This document shows positions 24,626 to 37,445 of a DNA stretch of 64,000 nt, piece by piece (the first letter of the stretch is position 1; each line of letters begins with the position of its first letter). The translations under genes were made by a program, and so were the position numbers. This DNA is from Megascapheus bottae (taxonomy: Eukaryota > Chordata > Mammalia > Rodentia > Geomyidae): NCBI GenBank assembly GCA_024803745.1, contig JANJXV010000043.1:6147018-6211017 (forward strand). The letters are read 5' to 3'. The notes beneath the pieces are model-generated. The model was not told the DNA's origin. It made no database searches and worked only from the letters and a program-made list of their open reading frames with translations.

Positions 24626-25640
24626 TCTATGCTGTTTTTACTGTACAACTTTTGTAACTATATAATTGGAAAAGGGAGATTTTATGCTAAAATCAAGCAG
24701 TATTCCATATTTGTGTATATGTGTGTGCGTATAGTTACTTACATATACTTGTTTTCATATGTATATATATGTATATACAAATATACTCATTTTCATGTAT
24801 ACAGTTGGAAATTAATATTTTTCCAAGTAATTCATCAGAATTAATCTCTAAAAGTCTAACTTCTGATGTGTAAATGCACATTTCTCACTGAATGAGACAA
24901 TAATCATGACAAATCCATCATTCTTAGGCAATCCTCTGACTATTCCATAAACTATTTCTAAGCTACTTTCCCAGTTATTAAGAGAAATGACCTTTTATAT
25001 GTAAAATATCGCAGTATCAATACATCAATAAAGAATCATTTGTAGCTTTTTAAGGAATTAGCTTTTTTTCAGGCATTAGCAGGACCCCTAGATAGTTTAC
25101 TAATCATTTGACTTGATATCAAATGATTTCCTCAAATCGATTTGGTATCAAGGGATGGCAACAGCAGAGGAGCCAAAAAATTTTGTCTGACACTGATATT
25201 TCTGACATATCTACTGTCAGCAAGATGATGTTTTTTTTCATTTTCTAAACCATTTCATAGGTGTCAAATTATAATAATTTTCATAAACTGCTGTCTTATG
25301 TCATGTCTCGTATGTCATCTCCAATTAAATTTATGATGGAAAAGATCCTAATGTCTGGTTTTCACAGGTTCTGGATTTTCTTTCTGTGTAGAACTTTCAT
25401 TTCCACCCAGGTCCTTGTCAGTATGCCTCCACGACAAACTACAGCTGGTTACCTTTTCCTGAAGGCTTCGGAATGGTGGATGGAGTTAGTCAAATGGCAG
25501 AGGGCCTCCAGCTTGGAGATCAAGGGACCAGGGGCACGGGACGGGGAGAGAGATTAGAGAGAAGGAGACTGCCTTGTTCTGGTCTACCATATCTCAGAAC
25601 TCAGCAGCCACAACTTCTAGGGCAAGATTTAGCTTTGTTT
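24626..25640. other. Unique, AT-rich stretch
   Basis: No gene or clear repeat seen between the SINE and the old L1. Short open frames lack family features. Confidence 0.45.
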
Positions 25641-27530
25641 TGTTTAATTCTATTTTATTGTCAGAGTGATGTATAGAGGGGTTGCAGCTACATGCACAAG
25701 GTAGTGGGTACATTACTTCTCAAACGTTGTTACCTCTTCCCATGTTTTTCTCCCACTTTCACTCCCCCCATCCCCTCCCAAGTTGTAAAGTTCATTTCCA
25801 GAATATTGTCTATGAATATTGCCATTACACTAGTTCACAAAGGATGACTATCCTTTGTCTCATCATCTTATTTTTCCCCTTCCTTTCCCTGATTCAAACA
25901 AACAAATAAACGTATATACAATATACCAGGTAACAAAGTCAGATACATAAACAGCAGGGGAGAAACCATAAGGAGGGGGTAAAAAGAAAGAAAATAAATA
26001 ACTTCATATAGTACATTAAAAACAACCACAAAGATAAACCTCATGTTTCCCTATCCTAGAGTTCACTTAGTCTCATCCCATATGGCCATATGCACACAGC
26101 TTTTGAGCTACTGTGATCCTCTGCTAGGAAAATCCCCTACATATATACTAATTATTACAAATGAAGGAAGCCATGGAGTCTGTTTCTGTGGGACTGGCTT
26201 ACTTCACTTACTATGATTTTTTCCCAAGTCTTTCTATTTCCTTACAAATGGGTGCTGTCATTCTTTCTGATGACAGCAAAAAATTCCATTGTGTATAAAT
26301 ACCATTCATCTACTGAGGGACATCTGGGTTGATTCCATATCTTTTCTATGGTAAATAATGCTGCAATAAACATTTTGTGCTGGTAGCTTTGGTATTCCCT
26401 TGCTTATGAACATTTGTGTCAATGCCCAGGAGTTAGATTGCTGGGTCATAGGGGAGATCTATGTTTAGTCTTTTGAGGAACTGCCATACTGCTTTCCATA
26501 GTGGTTAAATGAGTTTGCACTCCCACCAACAGTGTAGTAGTGATCCCTCCTGGCCACATCCCCGCCAGAATCTGTTGTTAGTAGATTTCTTGCTCATGGC
26601 CATTCTAACTGGAGTGAGGTGGAATCTTAGAGTTGTTTTGATTTGCATTTCTTTTATGACCATAGAAGTTGAGCCTTTCTTCATGTGCCTATAGGCCATT
26701 TTTATTTCTTCTTCAGAGAAGACTCTCTTTATCTCTTTACCCACCTTCTAATGGGATGGTTGTTTCTTTGACAGATTCAATTTTTTCAGCTGTAGGTATA
26801 TTTTAGGTATGAGTCCTTTCTCTGCTGTATGGCTAGTGAAGATCTTCTCCCATTCTGTGAGCTTTCTATTTAACTTACTAGCTATGTCCTTGGCCATACA
26901 GAAGCTCTGCAGTTTAATACAGTGTCATTTGTCCAAACTTTCTTTAAGTTGTTGTGTTTCTGGGTCTTTATGAAGAAAGTTTCCACCTGTGCTAAGGAGC
27001 CCTAGAGTTTCTCCTATCCTTCTTGTAAAATTTTCAGGGAATCTGCTTATGCTGCAAGGGCTTTGATCTATGTGGAATTAATTCTGGTGTAGAGTTACAT
27101 ATAAGGATCCAACTTTACTTTCCTACAAGTGTCTAACCAATTCTGCTAGCGCCATTTGTTGAAGAGGCTGTCTTTCTTCCATTCTATTTTTTTCTGGTTC
27201 CGTTATTGAAGAGCAGGTGGCCATATGTCTGTGGGTTAATTTCTGTGTAGTTCTATTCCACTGGTGCTCAGGCTTGTTCTTGTGCCAGTACCAAGCTGGT
27301 TTTTATTACTATACCTCTGTAATAAAGTATGAAGTTTCATACTGATATTCTCCCAATGCTATACTTTCTACTAAGGATTATTTTTGCTAATCTAGATCTT
27401 TTAAAATTCCCTATGAATTTGTGATTGCTTCCTCTCCTTCATTAAAGAATGACATTGGGATACCGGTGGCATTGCATTTAATTTGTAGATAGCCTTTGGC
27501 AGGGTTGTCATAGCCCTGTTTCATCTTGTG
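25640..27530 (-). mobile_element. Old L1, 3' UTR and ORF2 C-terminal half
   Basis: The T-rich tail is at 25640. The piece antisense to 26505-26744 reads MAYRHMKKGSTSMVIKEMQIK, here diverged, and RFHLTPVRMA. It continues to about 27530 with many breaks. Confidence 0.85.
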
Positions 27531-27699
27531 ACCTTCACATGGCATCCTCTGGTGTCATCCATTTATATCATTCTTAGTGGCATTTGTATGGATCTTTGTA
27601 ACTTAGTTTTGTGCTTCGTTTTCTTTTAAACTCTTTTTCTGCACATAAGTTTGCAAACAACTCAACAGAAAATGTCTCCATCCCTGGGGTTTTATATTT

Positions 27700-27818
27700 T
27701 ATTGTTTTGTTGGTGGTGGTGGTCATGAGTCTTAAACTCTGGGCCTGGGCACTGTCCCTGAGCTCTTTAGCTCAAGATTAGTGCTCTACCACTTAAGCCA
27801 CAGCACCACTTCCATGGC
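27700..27818 (-). repeat. SINE right half
   Basis: tRNA-like part only, with (GGT)n at 27710-27725. Confidence 0.7.
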
Positions 27819-28034
27819 ATTTTATAATCTAGAGTCCTAGATGAAATCACAGCCCTGAAGGCAGGGAGAAGAAGATCCTACACATGTTTTCCAACTTGTG
27901 TTATTTACTTTGATGCCAGATTGCAGATGCAGAGCTAGAGGGCAGAGCAGGCTCTCTCAAGGACAGGGGAAGAGGCTGGTGATGCATCCCGGTGCCATCC
28001 AGGTAACAAGAAGCCACAGAAACTGAAGATCCAC

Positions 28035-28321
28035 TTATAAACCTGCCTGACACTGCAGGCTCAGTCTCCAGCTAGATTCACAGCTCTGTGAATGCTGCAG
28101 AAATGTCCCCTGTGGCTCTGATGCTGCTTCTCCTCCAGCTTCTGCTCTGTGTCAGTTCCTCTGAAGATGACAGATAGTTTGATCCAGACAAATGTTGGCA
28201 CAAACCAAGGGAGATAGAGTTGATTGCTGGCTCTCCCCATCCCCAAGCCCACCCCTTTATACTTTGGAATTCGAATGAGACAAGAATGACTCTTCCCTGC
28301 ATCAACAAGGCCGTCCTGTAA
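28035..28321 (+). pseudogene. First-exon-like sequence with signal peptide, TATA box and donor; in-frame stop
   Basis: A TATA-like TTATAAAC lies at 28035-28042. An ATG 61 bases further (28103) opens a frame starting M-S-P-V-A-L-M, a run of ten mostly leucine residues and L-C-V-S-S-S, a textbook signal peptide. After E-D-D-R the frame meets TAG (28175-28177), then runs on open for 47 codons including K-C-W-H-K and T-L-P-C, to a donor-like GTAAGT at 28318. A strong acceptor (TCTCTTTTTATTTCAG) ends at 28444, but splicing to it in this phase gives an early stop. I read it as a decayed or partial secreted-protein gene; the TAG could be a CAG to TAG change. I do not recognise the family. Confidence 0.4.
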
Positions 28322-28607
28322 GTGATTTCATGGTTTCTTTTTTATCATTTTCTATTTGGTTATCAATAAGAGGACAGGAAAGTTTGGATGTTCTCTGGAT
28401 CTTCTTACACTGCTTTTACCTCAACAGCTCTCTTTTTATTTCAGGTTTTTCTGATGACATGTTTTCCTCCCAAGAGGAAGACAGCTTTCTGTCTTGTCCT
28501 CCATTCCACTCTCCTTCCCAAGACTGTTCCAGCATTTGAGGTGTATTATATATAGACTTCTGTATTGACTGCTAGGATATTTTCCCACCTGCATAGGAAT
28601 TACTTTT

Positions 28608-29550
28608 CTAGAGTCTTCCACTGTAGAGTTTCCTTATGGTGGCTTTAATATCTTTGTTCCTCAGGCTGTAGATAAAGGGGTTCAACATAGGGGCGACCAC
28701 AGTGTACATCACCGAGGCCACTTTGCCCTCTTTGAAAGAATGGAATACAACTGACTCCAGATACACGCCAACAGCTGTTCCATAAAATAGACAGACTACC
28801 AACAGGTGAGTCCCACATGTAGAGAAAGCTTTGGACTTCCCCCCAGATGATGTGATTTGCAAAATAGAGGATATTATCTTACAGTAAGAAAGTAGGATTC
28901 CTGAAATGGGTAGAAAACCAAATAGGGCAGCAACCAAATATGTAAGTAGGCTTTTGGCAAAAGTGTCAGAACAGTCCAGATGAAGGATCAGTGCAGGCTT
29001 ACAACAAAAGCCTAAAATTTCTACTTGTTTGATGTAAGTAAACTGGAACACGATCAAATTATGCAACTGGGAGTCCAAGAGACTAACGCAAAATGAAGCC
29101 AGAACCAGAAAGATACAGAACCGAGGGTTCATGAGGACAGAGTAATGTAAGGGGTGACAGGTGGCCACGTACCTGTTGTAGGCCATCACTGTCAGAAGTA
29201 TGTCATCCATGCAGCCAAAAATGATAACAAGACACATCTGTGTCAGGCACCCACTGTAGGAGATGGCTCTGCTGTGATTCTGGATGTCTGCCAGCAACTT
29301 GAGGACAGTAGTAGAGGTGAAGCAGTTGTCATCCAAGGAGAGGATGGAGAGGAAGAAGTACATGGGGGTGTGGAGGTGGGGGTCAGAGGTGATGGCCAGG
29401 ATGATGAGCAGATTTTCAGGCACAGTGATCAGGTACATGGACAAGAAGAGCCCAAAGAGGATGGGCTGCAAAGCCGGATCCTCTGAGAGGCCCAGGAGAT
29501 GGAATTCGGTGACATGTGTCAGGTTGAGTGTGGCTACATGGCTTGAACAC
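28608..29550 (-). CDS. Olfactory receptor B, family 7 (OR7E-like), main exon
   Basis: Open seven-transmembrane odorant receptor frame. Motifs seen are an NLT sequon before [24 protein letters not shown] in TM1, TPMYFFLS in TM2, MAYNRYVATCHPL after TM3, KAFSTCGTHL in TM6 and [16 protein letters not shown] in TM7, ending at 28608. Several family positions are altered: the TM1 Gly before Asn is Glu (PENLL), DRY is NRY, and the usual FFCDPSQ of loop 2 is FCCKPAL. The gene is therefore older or less constrained than A, yet unbroken. As in A, there is no ATG at the start; the exon edge at 29550 follows a TATTCTAAAG acceptor. Joined to 32262-32317 it gives 332 residues. Confidence 0.8.
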
Positions 29551-29814
29551 CTTTAGAATAGGAAATCAGGGATGGAATCATAAATAATTAGCCACACAGT
29601 ACTGCATATATGTTTCCAATTCAAGTACTCACAATTTTAATCATATTCAGGAGTGTTGTCAGTATTTCCCAGTGCCAGTTTCCTAGAAATTTTGAATTAT
29701 CAATTCCTATATCATTCATTTATATCTCTATATGCCAACATTTGTATTTATAGAAGAACAAGAAAGATCATTGATCAGAAACTCATGTTCACAGAAAAAC
29801 GCAATATACTCCCT

Positions 29815-30040
29815 GTGTGTGTATTCCAGTTTTGAGCCTTTAAGTCAAGTCCTGGGTTCTGTCCCTGAACATTTCATGAGGATTGTGTTCTATGATTTGA
29901 ACCAGCAGCTCCACTTCTGGCTTTTTGATGGTTCATTGGAGATAAGTATATCATGGACTGTCTTGCCCAGGCTGGCTTCAAATCAATGTCCTCAGATCTC
30001 AGACCCCTGAGTAGCTAGAATGAGTCATGAGCCAGCTGTG
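29815..30040 (-). repeat. Type B SINE, in receptor B intron
   Basis: Diverged reverse copy with both halves, CTGGGTTCTGTCCCTG to GAGTCATGAGCC. Confidence 0.75.
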
Positions 30041-30423
30041 CTTTATACTCATATAAAATAAAGGGTAGCCTTCCATTTATAAGGAAAAAATAACATCATT
30101 TTTATCAATATTGTGACTTCAAATATGCCTCATCTTTTTAGAATACATTTGTGCAAAATCCCTTAACAGAGACCACATATAAACACACTGTAAAAACCAA
30201 ACTGTACTATCTGAATACACTAAACAATTAAGTCCTGAAGTTCTGTGTTTAACCTTTTAAGGAATGTCCATGCTTCTTTCAGGAATGGTTGAACAAGAAC
30301 ACAAACACAAGGCCACACTAAAGCCGACAGTTCAATCATCTTTATTGCAGCATTGTTTATCATAGCCAAAATATGGAACCAACCCAGCGGACACTCAGTG
30401 AAGGAAGGGATCAAGAAAATGTG

Positions 30424-30424
<1 letters not shown>

Positions 30425-30459
<35 letters not shown>
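30425..30459. repeat. (TA)n microsatellite
   Basis: Pure TA run inside old L1. Confidence 0.95.
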
Positions 30460-30461
<2 letters not shown>

Positions 30462-30665
30462 ATGGTGGAATTCTACTCATTCATCAGAAAGAATTATGCT
30501 GTATGATTGTAAGGAAATGAAAAGACTTGGAGGAAAAAATTACTTTAAGCAAAGGAAGCCAGGCCAAAGTACCATAAGTTGCATGGTTTCTCTCATTGGT
30601 GGCAATTACAATGTGCCTGTTACCCTACAAGGGGACACAATGAATGGTAAAAGAAAAAAAATACA

Positions 30666-31560
30666 TTTTCACTGGAGTGAGGTGGAATCTTAGAGTTGTT
30701 TTGATGCTGGAGGGGATGTGGCCAGGAGGGATCACTACTACACTGTTGGTGGGAGTGCAAACTCATTCAACCACTATGGAAAGCAGTATGGCAGTGCCTC
30801 AAAAGGCTAAACATAGAACTCCCCTATGACCCAGCAATTCCACTACTTGGCATTTACCCAACCATCCAAAATCTAGGGCATACTATATCCACTAGCACAA
30901 CAGTGTTCATTGCAGCATTATTCACCATACCAAAGATATGGAACCAACCTAGATGTCCCTCAGTTGATGAGTGGATCAACAAGTTGTGGTATTTGTACAC
31001 AATGGAATTCTATGCTGCTGTCAGAAAGAATGACATCGCCCCATTTGTTAGGAAATGGAAAGACTTAGAAAAAATCATATTAAGTGAAGTAAGCCAGACT
31101 CAAAGGAACTTAGTCTCAATGGTTTCCCTCATTTGTCATAATCAGTAGAAGCCTTGGGCTCTACTAGTAGAGATATGCAATAGAGCAAAACCTTGATACA
31201 TAAGGCCATATAGTATGAAGCTAATTGAAAGGACCTCTAGGATATTGAAACAAAAGCCATATAATGAATGATTGTTGTCCTTAATGTACTATGTTATCCC
31301 TCATCTCCTTTGCTGTCCCTTGGGTATCTCATATTGTTACAGTATCTCACTTTGTTATCTGATATATTGAATTTATTTGTATATGGTTATCTGAAACTTG
31401 ATAGGGAAGGGGGGAAAACCAATGCGGGGAGTGGGTGGTGGGTGGGGGGAGGGCAATGGGTACCAAGACATGTGAAAGGGTATCAATGTATGTGAATTAA
31501 TGCACCTTCTATCTGGCAAATATCATGTAACCCTTTTATTAATTACAATAAAAATATAAA
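30666..31560 (+). mobile_element. Nested L1 3' fragment with inverted 5' piece
   Basis: Flanked by a perfect 17-base target duplication, AAAAGAAAAAAAATACA (30649-30665, 31561-31577). Bases 30671-30703 are ORF2 text in reverse orientation. From 30704 the element runs forward (GGDVARRDHYYTVGG-type text in frame pieces) to a tail at 31560. The gap between the two parts in L1 coordinates is about 40 bases, as expected for twin priming. Confidence 0.9.
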
Positions 31561-31764
31561 AAAAGAAAAAAAATACACTGACACATGATAAATTATACAG
31601 GTCTCTTGGCATTTACACAGTGAGACCAAAGTTGGGCATTCTTAGGAGAGCATCACAAAGGTGCAATACTTATGTACGTCTGGTCAAATAAAATAATATT
31701 TATCGAAATGAATGCCAGGAAATAGAAATGACAGGGTTTGCTTCTTCTTTGTTGCTATTTTTAT

Positions 31765-32760
31765 TTTTGATTCCTTTTGTCTTGGTTTGTTCATTTATCT
31801 GACTTTGTGATGGTAAAAGGGAGGCACAGATATGGAGAGACCAAGAGTGAACAAATGCACTAGTAATATTCATTAGACATTATATTGAAAAGGAATTTGT
31901 GGATGAGGACAGGAGGGTAAATCTGGCAGAGACTGCGGGAAGGGGTGAGATGGTTCAAAAAGAAATGTACACTACTTCTGACTTATGTAACAGTGACACC
32001 TCTGTACATCATCTTTACTTCTATTGTAATAGAAATTGTTTTTAGGAGTTAAATCTGAGCATTTGTGACTCAAGCCTATAATCCCAGCAATGTATATATA
32101 CATATTTCTCTTACCCTCACCACCCTCAAGAACACATTCTTCACAACCTCAAACTTGGTAACGTCCATTTGTCTACCCTAACTACCACATTTGTTGCTCA
32201 CCATGAGAAAATGATATTTCTCATCATGTCTTCCACACCCTCAGCCTCCCTTAGTACTTACTGAGTGGAGCTGCTTCTCTGCAGGGTCATAATGAAGAGC
32301 TCTGAAGACCCTCCCATGTTTGTGGGTACAGTGAACACTCCAGTAGTGTCCCCAGGATTATTAATATAAACAGATGGTTGTCCCGTAGAACATCCCAGAG
32401 GTAAATAAATATGGAGGGGATAAACATGAAGCCGTGAGGACTGAAGACACTGAAATGAACAAGAGCCTGAACAGGATGGTTATGGACTCTTGTGTGCCAT
32501 CGGGGCTGCATGCTCACAGCTGGCAATTAGCAAGATTGATCCAAGTTATTCCAGTCTAAGGAATCCATCACATAAGTAGAGGAATAAGAAGGGGAAAATT
32601 ATCCAAGCCTGAACACTGACAGGACATTCACTTTTTAAGACTTTCTTTATTCCAGTTTAATAAACTATATTTTCAGTCTATTCCCTCATCTAATCCTTCA
32701 TCATTGGCTGAATGTCACTGGCATTTTGGTAATGCCAATATCTAATTTTCATATCTAATT
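31765..32760. other. Unique sequence upstream of receptor B
   Basis: Contains the candidate start exon at 32262-32317. Sequence around 32390-32540 is loosely similar to 61970-62070, which suggests that upstream DNA of A and B was duplicated together long ago. Confidence 0.45.
32262..32317 (-). CDS. Candidate start exon of olfactory receptor B
   Basis: The sense strand reads ATG (32317), nine codons, an inner ATG (32290), then T-L-Q-R-S-S-S-T, then CA and the donor GTAAGT (32256-32261). CA joins the first base of the main exon at 29550 to make Gln with the reading frame kept. The intron would be 2711 bp and holds a younger L1 insertion (30666-31560). The outer ATG has a strong context (AAC before, G after). 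The peptide aligns with the exon at 61819-61880 (M..SS.L.F..MT..QR.SSTQ), with in-frame length changes only. Confidence 0.6.
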
Positions 32761-32764
32761 TTCT

Positions 32765-35700
32765 TTTTTTATAATTTAACTTTTTATTGTAATTAATAAA
32801 ACGGTTACATGATATTTGCCAGATAGAAGGTGCATTAATTCACATACATTGATAACCTTTCATATGTCTTGGTACCCATCACCCTACCCCCACCCCCCCA
32901 CCCACCCCCCATCTTGGTTTTCCCCACTTCCCTATCAAATTTCAAATAACCAAATACACATAAATTCAATATATCAGATAACAAATGAGATACTGTAACA
33001 ATATGATATAACCAAGAGAAAGCAAAGGACATGAAAGATAACATAGTACATTAAGGACAACAATCATCCGTTATATGGCCTTCGTTTCAGTATCCTGGAG
33101 GTCCTTTCAATTAGCTTCACACTATATGGCCTTATATATCAAGATTTTGCTCTATTGCACATCTCTGCTTGTAGAGCTCAAGGTTTCTACTGGTTATGAC
33201 AAATGAGGGAAACCATTGAGCCTAAGTTCCTTTGAGTCTGGCTTACTTCACTTAATATGATTTTTTCTAAGTCTTTCCATTTCCTAACAAATGGGGCGAT
33301 GTCATTCTTTCTGACAGCAGCATAGAATTCCATTGTGAACAAATACCACAACTTGTTGATCCACTCATCAACTGAGGGACATCTAGGTTGGTTCCATATC
33401 TTTGCTATGGTGAATAATGCGGCAATGAACACTGTTGTGCTAGTGGATATAGTATGCCCTAGATTTTGGATGGTTGGGTAAATGCCAAGTAGTGGAATTG
33501 CTGGGTCATAGGGGAGTTCTATGTTTAGCCTTTTGAGGCACTGCCATACTGCTTTCCATAGTGGTTGAATGAGTTTGCACTCCCACCAACAGCGTAGTAG
33601 TGATCCCTCCTGGCCACATCCCCTCCAGCATCTGTTATTATTCGTTTTCCTGATCCTGGCCATTCTAATTGGAGTGAGGTGGACTCTTAGAGTTGTTTTG
33701 ATTTGCATTTCCTTTATGACCAGAGGTGGTGAACATTTCTTCATGTGTCTATAGGCCATTTTTTTTTCTTCTTCAGAGAAGACTGTCTTTAAGTCTTTGG
33801 CCCATTTTTAATGGGATGGTTGTTACTTTTAGTTTTGGAGTAATTCAATTTTTTGAGTTGTTGATATATTTTAGATATGAGGCCTTTGTCCTTTGTTTGG
33901 TTGGTGAAGATCTTCTCCCACTCCGTAGGCTTCCTGTTTAATTTACTAGCTATGTCCTTTGCCATACAAAAGCTCTGCAATTTAATGCAGTCCCACTTAT
34001 CCAGCCTTTCTCTGATTTGTTGTGATTCTTGGTCCTTATTAAGAAAGTTTCGACCTGTGACAAGGAGGCCTAGTGTATCTCCTGTTCCTTCTTGTAAAGT
34101 TTTCAGTGTGTCAGCTTTTACCTCCACGTATTTGATCCATTTGGAGTTAATTCTAGTGCAGGGTGAAAAAGAAAGATCCAACTTTAGTTTTCTGCAGGTG
34201 CTTAACCAGTTCTGCCAGCACAACTTGTTGAAGAGGCTGTCTTTCTTCCATTCTATTTTTTGTCTCCCTTTTCAAAGATTAGGTGGCCATAGGTCTGTGG
34301 TTTAATATCTGGGTCCTCAGTTCTATTCCATTGGTCTTCAGGCCTGTTCTACTGCCAGTACCAAGGTGTTCTGATAATTATAGCCCTGTTATAGAGTCTA
34401 AAGTTTGGAATTGAAATTCCTCCAGCGCTGTTCGTTCTACTAAGAAGTGTTTTTGCTATACGGGGGTCTTTTATTATTCCATATGAAATTTCGGATTGCC
34501 TCTTCTGTTTCTTTAAAGAATGCTATTTTGATATTGATGGGTATTGCATTGAATTTGTAGATAGCTCTTGGTAAGATTGTCATTTTCACAATGTTGATTC
34601 TTCCAATCCAGGAGTATGGGAGATTTTTCCATGTCCTTAGTTCTGCTTTAATTTCCTTTTTCAGGGTTTTAAAGTTTTCATCAAAAAGGTCCTTTACATT
34701 CTTAGTTAAGATAATTCCTAGGTACTTTATTTTCTTTGAGGCTATTGTGAAAGGAGTTGCTTTACTGATTATTGCCTCATTCCTCACACTGTTGGCATAA
34801 AGGAAGGCAGCTGATTTTTGAGGGTTAATTTTATAGCCTGCTACCATTCCAAAGTTTTAAATCAGCTCAAGGAGCTTAGCAGTAGAGTGTATAGGATTCT
34901 TTAAATACAGAATCATGTCATCTGCAAAGAGGGATGGTTTTACTTTCTCTTTCCCTACTTGGAACCCCTTTATACTTGTTCCTGCCTTATTGCACTGGCT
35001 AGGAATTCTAGTACTATGTTAAAGAGGAATGGAGAGGGTGGGCATCCTTGTCTCGTTCCTGATTTTAGAGGGAATGGCTTTAAATTTTCACCATGAAGTG
35101 TAATACTAGCAGTGGGTTTCTGATACACAGCCTTTATTACATTGAGGAATGTTCCATGGATTCCTAGTTTCTCCAGAGCTTTTAACATAAAGGGGTGTTG
35201 GATCTTGTCAAATGCCTTTACTGCATCTATTGTGACAATCATGTGATTTTTGTCCTTGCTCCTGTTGATGTGTTGAATTATATTAATTGATTTGCTATGT
35301 TGAATCAGCTTTGCCTCCCTGTGATGAATCCAGTTTGATCATAGTGTATAATTTTTTTTGATGAGTTGTTGTAGAGGGTTGGCCAGTATTTTGTTGAGAA
35401 GTTTTGCATCAATGTTCATCAAAGAAATAGGTCTATAGTTCTCTTTCTTTGATGAATCTCTGTCTGGTTTGGGGATGAGGGTTATACTGGCTTCATAGAA
35501 TGAGTTTGGTAAGGAACCTTCATTTTCAATTTCGTTGAATAGCTTGAGGAGTAGTGGTGTGAGCTCTGCTTTGAAGAACTTACAGAATTCAGCTGTGAAT
35601 CCATCTGGCCCTGGGCTTTTCTTAGGTGGAAGTTCTCTAATTGCCATTTCTATTTCAGAGCTTGAAATAGGCCTGTTGAGTTGGCTTAGTTCTTCTTGGT

Positions 35701-36322
35701 TCAGTGTGGGTATGTTAATATTGGCTAGGAATTCATCCATTTCTTCTAGATTCTCAAATTTGTTGGCGTAAAGGTTTGAGAATTATTCCCTCATGATATT
35801 CTGGATCTTGGTAATTTCTGTCGTGATATTACCATTTTCATCTGCGATTTTGTTTATTTCGATATGCTCTCTTGTTTTTTTGGTAAGATTTCCTAAGGGT
35901 TTGTCAATTTTGTTAATTCTTTCAAAGAACCAACTCCTTGTTTTGTTATTCTTTCTATAGTTTTTTTGGATTCCAAATCATTTAATTCTGCTTTGATTTT
36001 AATAATTTGCTTTCTTCCAGGAGCTTAAGGTGAGACATTAACTTGTTGGTTTGCGATTTTTCCAACTTGTTGTTGTAGGCACTCAGTGCTATAAATTTTC
36101 CTGTGAGTACTGCCTTTGTTGTGACCCAAAGGAGTTGGTATTTTGTGTGCTCCTTATTGTTAAATTTCATAAAGTGTTGGATTTCTGTTCTGATCTCTTC
36201 GATGACCCATTGGTGATTCAACAATGCGTTGTTCAGTCTCCATGACTTACAGGGTTTTCTTTGGTGGAGATGTGTGTTCAGTTCCAATTTGATGCCTTTG
36301 GGGTCTGAGAGCGCAGGACTCA
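32765..36322 (-). mobile_element. L1, 5'-truncated, 3.6 kb
   Basis: Reverse orientation: tail at 32765, 3' UTR to 33190, then ORF2 back to the endonuclease domain (LSDPKGIKLELNTHLHQRK near 36310). Frames are broken at 33190-33760, 33789-34223, 34440-34847, 34970-35242, 35339-35740 and 35982-36323. [12 protein letters not shown] and [10 protein letters not shown] are visible. Confidence 0.93.
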
Positions 36323-36592
36323 ACCCTTGAGTTTAAGCACTACTAGGGTTCAGGTACCTAAATGAAATGCCTTACTAAATAGTTCAACAGATGATGATAA
36401 TGATGGTGATAACTATATTTTTATTTACTAAATTCTACACAATATGGATATTGTTCATTCTGTTATTTTCACCCAGCTGAGTATGCTAAAAACTGAGCAC
36501 CATTAGAAATCCAGTCTGCTCAGTTTATAACTCTGAGCTGCTGCTGAAAAATAGATTTGAACTATAAGCCTAGATATTGAGTTCTCCATGAA

Positions 36593-36632
36593 TTATATAT
36601 ATATATATATATATATATGAATATATATATAT
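36593..36632. repeat. (TA)n microsatellite
   Basis: TA run with one TGAA interruption. Confidence 0.95.
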
Positions 36633-36634
36633 TG

Positions 36635-37445
36635 CCTTGTCCTAGAGCTTGAAATCAGGGCATGGACACTGTCCCTGAGCTTCTTTTATTCAGCTCTAGT
36701 ACTTTAACATTTGAGCCACAGCTCTGCTTCTAACTACTTTGGTAATACATTGGAGATAAGAATCTCATGGACTCCTCAGTTGATGAGTGGATCAACAAGA
36801 TGTGGTATTTATACACAATGGAATTCTATGCTGCTGTCAGAAAGAATGACATCGCCCCATTTGTAAGGAAATGGAAAGACTTAGAAAAAATCATATTAAG
36901 TTAAGTAATTCAGACTCAAAGGAACATAGGCTCAATGGTTTCCCTCATTTGTCATAATCAGTAGAAAACTTGGACTCTCCTAGCAGAGATCTACAATAGA
37001 ACAAAACCTAGATATGTAAGGCCATGACACTAAATGAAAGACCTCCAGAATCTAGAAACAAAAGCCATATAATGAGTGATTGTTGTCCTTAATGTACTCT
37101 TATCTCTCATCTCTTTTGCTGTCCCTTGGCTATCTCATATTGTTACAGTATTTCACCTGGTTGTCTGATATATTGTATATATGTGTATTTGGTTATTTGA
37201 AGTCGGATAGGGAAGGGGGGAAAACAAGATGGGGGCGGGGGTGGGGGAAGGGAAATGGGGATGAAGACATGACAAAGGGTATCAATATATGTGAAGTAAT
37301 GCACCTTCTATCTGGTAACCCTTCTATTAATTACAATAAAAAATATACGAAAAAAAATCTCATGGACTTTCCTGCCTGAACTTTGAATGTTGATTGTCAC
37401 ATCTCAGCGTCATGAGTAGCTATGACTACTGACAAGGGTACCTGG
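36635..37445 (-). repeat. Type B SINE split by an L1
   Basis: Right half 36635-36773, left half 37356-37445; the L1 at 36774-37355 sits between target duplications. Confidence 0.85.
36774..37355 (+). mobile_element. L1 3' fragment inserted in a SINE
   Basis: Thirteen-base target duplication AATCTCATGGACT at 36761-36773 and 37356-37368. It contains the G-rich 3' UTR tract at 37205-37260. Confidence 0.92.

Larger units (their letters stand above)
30310..31765 (+). mobile_element. Old L1 3' region, host of a nested L1
   Basis: ORF2 C-terminal text (IWNQPS, then W-N-I.. around a (TA) tract) and 3' UTR text similar to 51230-51590. It is interrupted at 30666-31560. 30230-30310 is a short antisense L1 piece in front of it. 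Confidence 0.75.
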
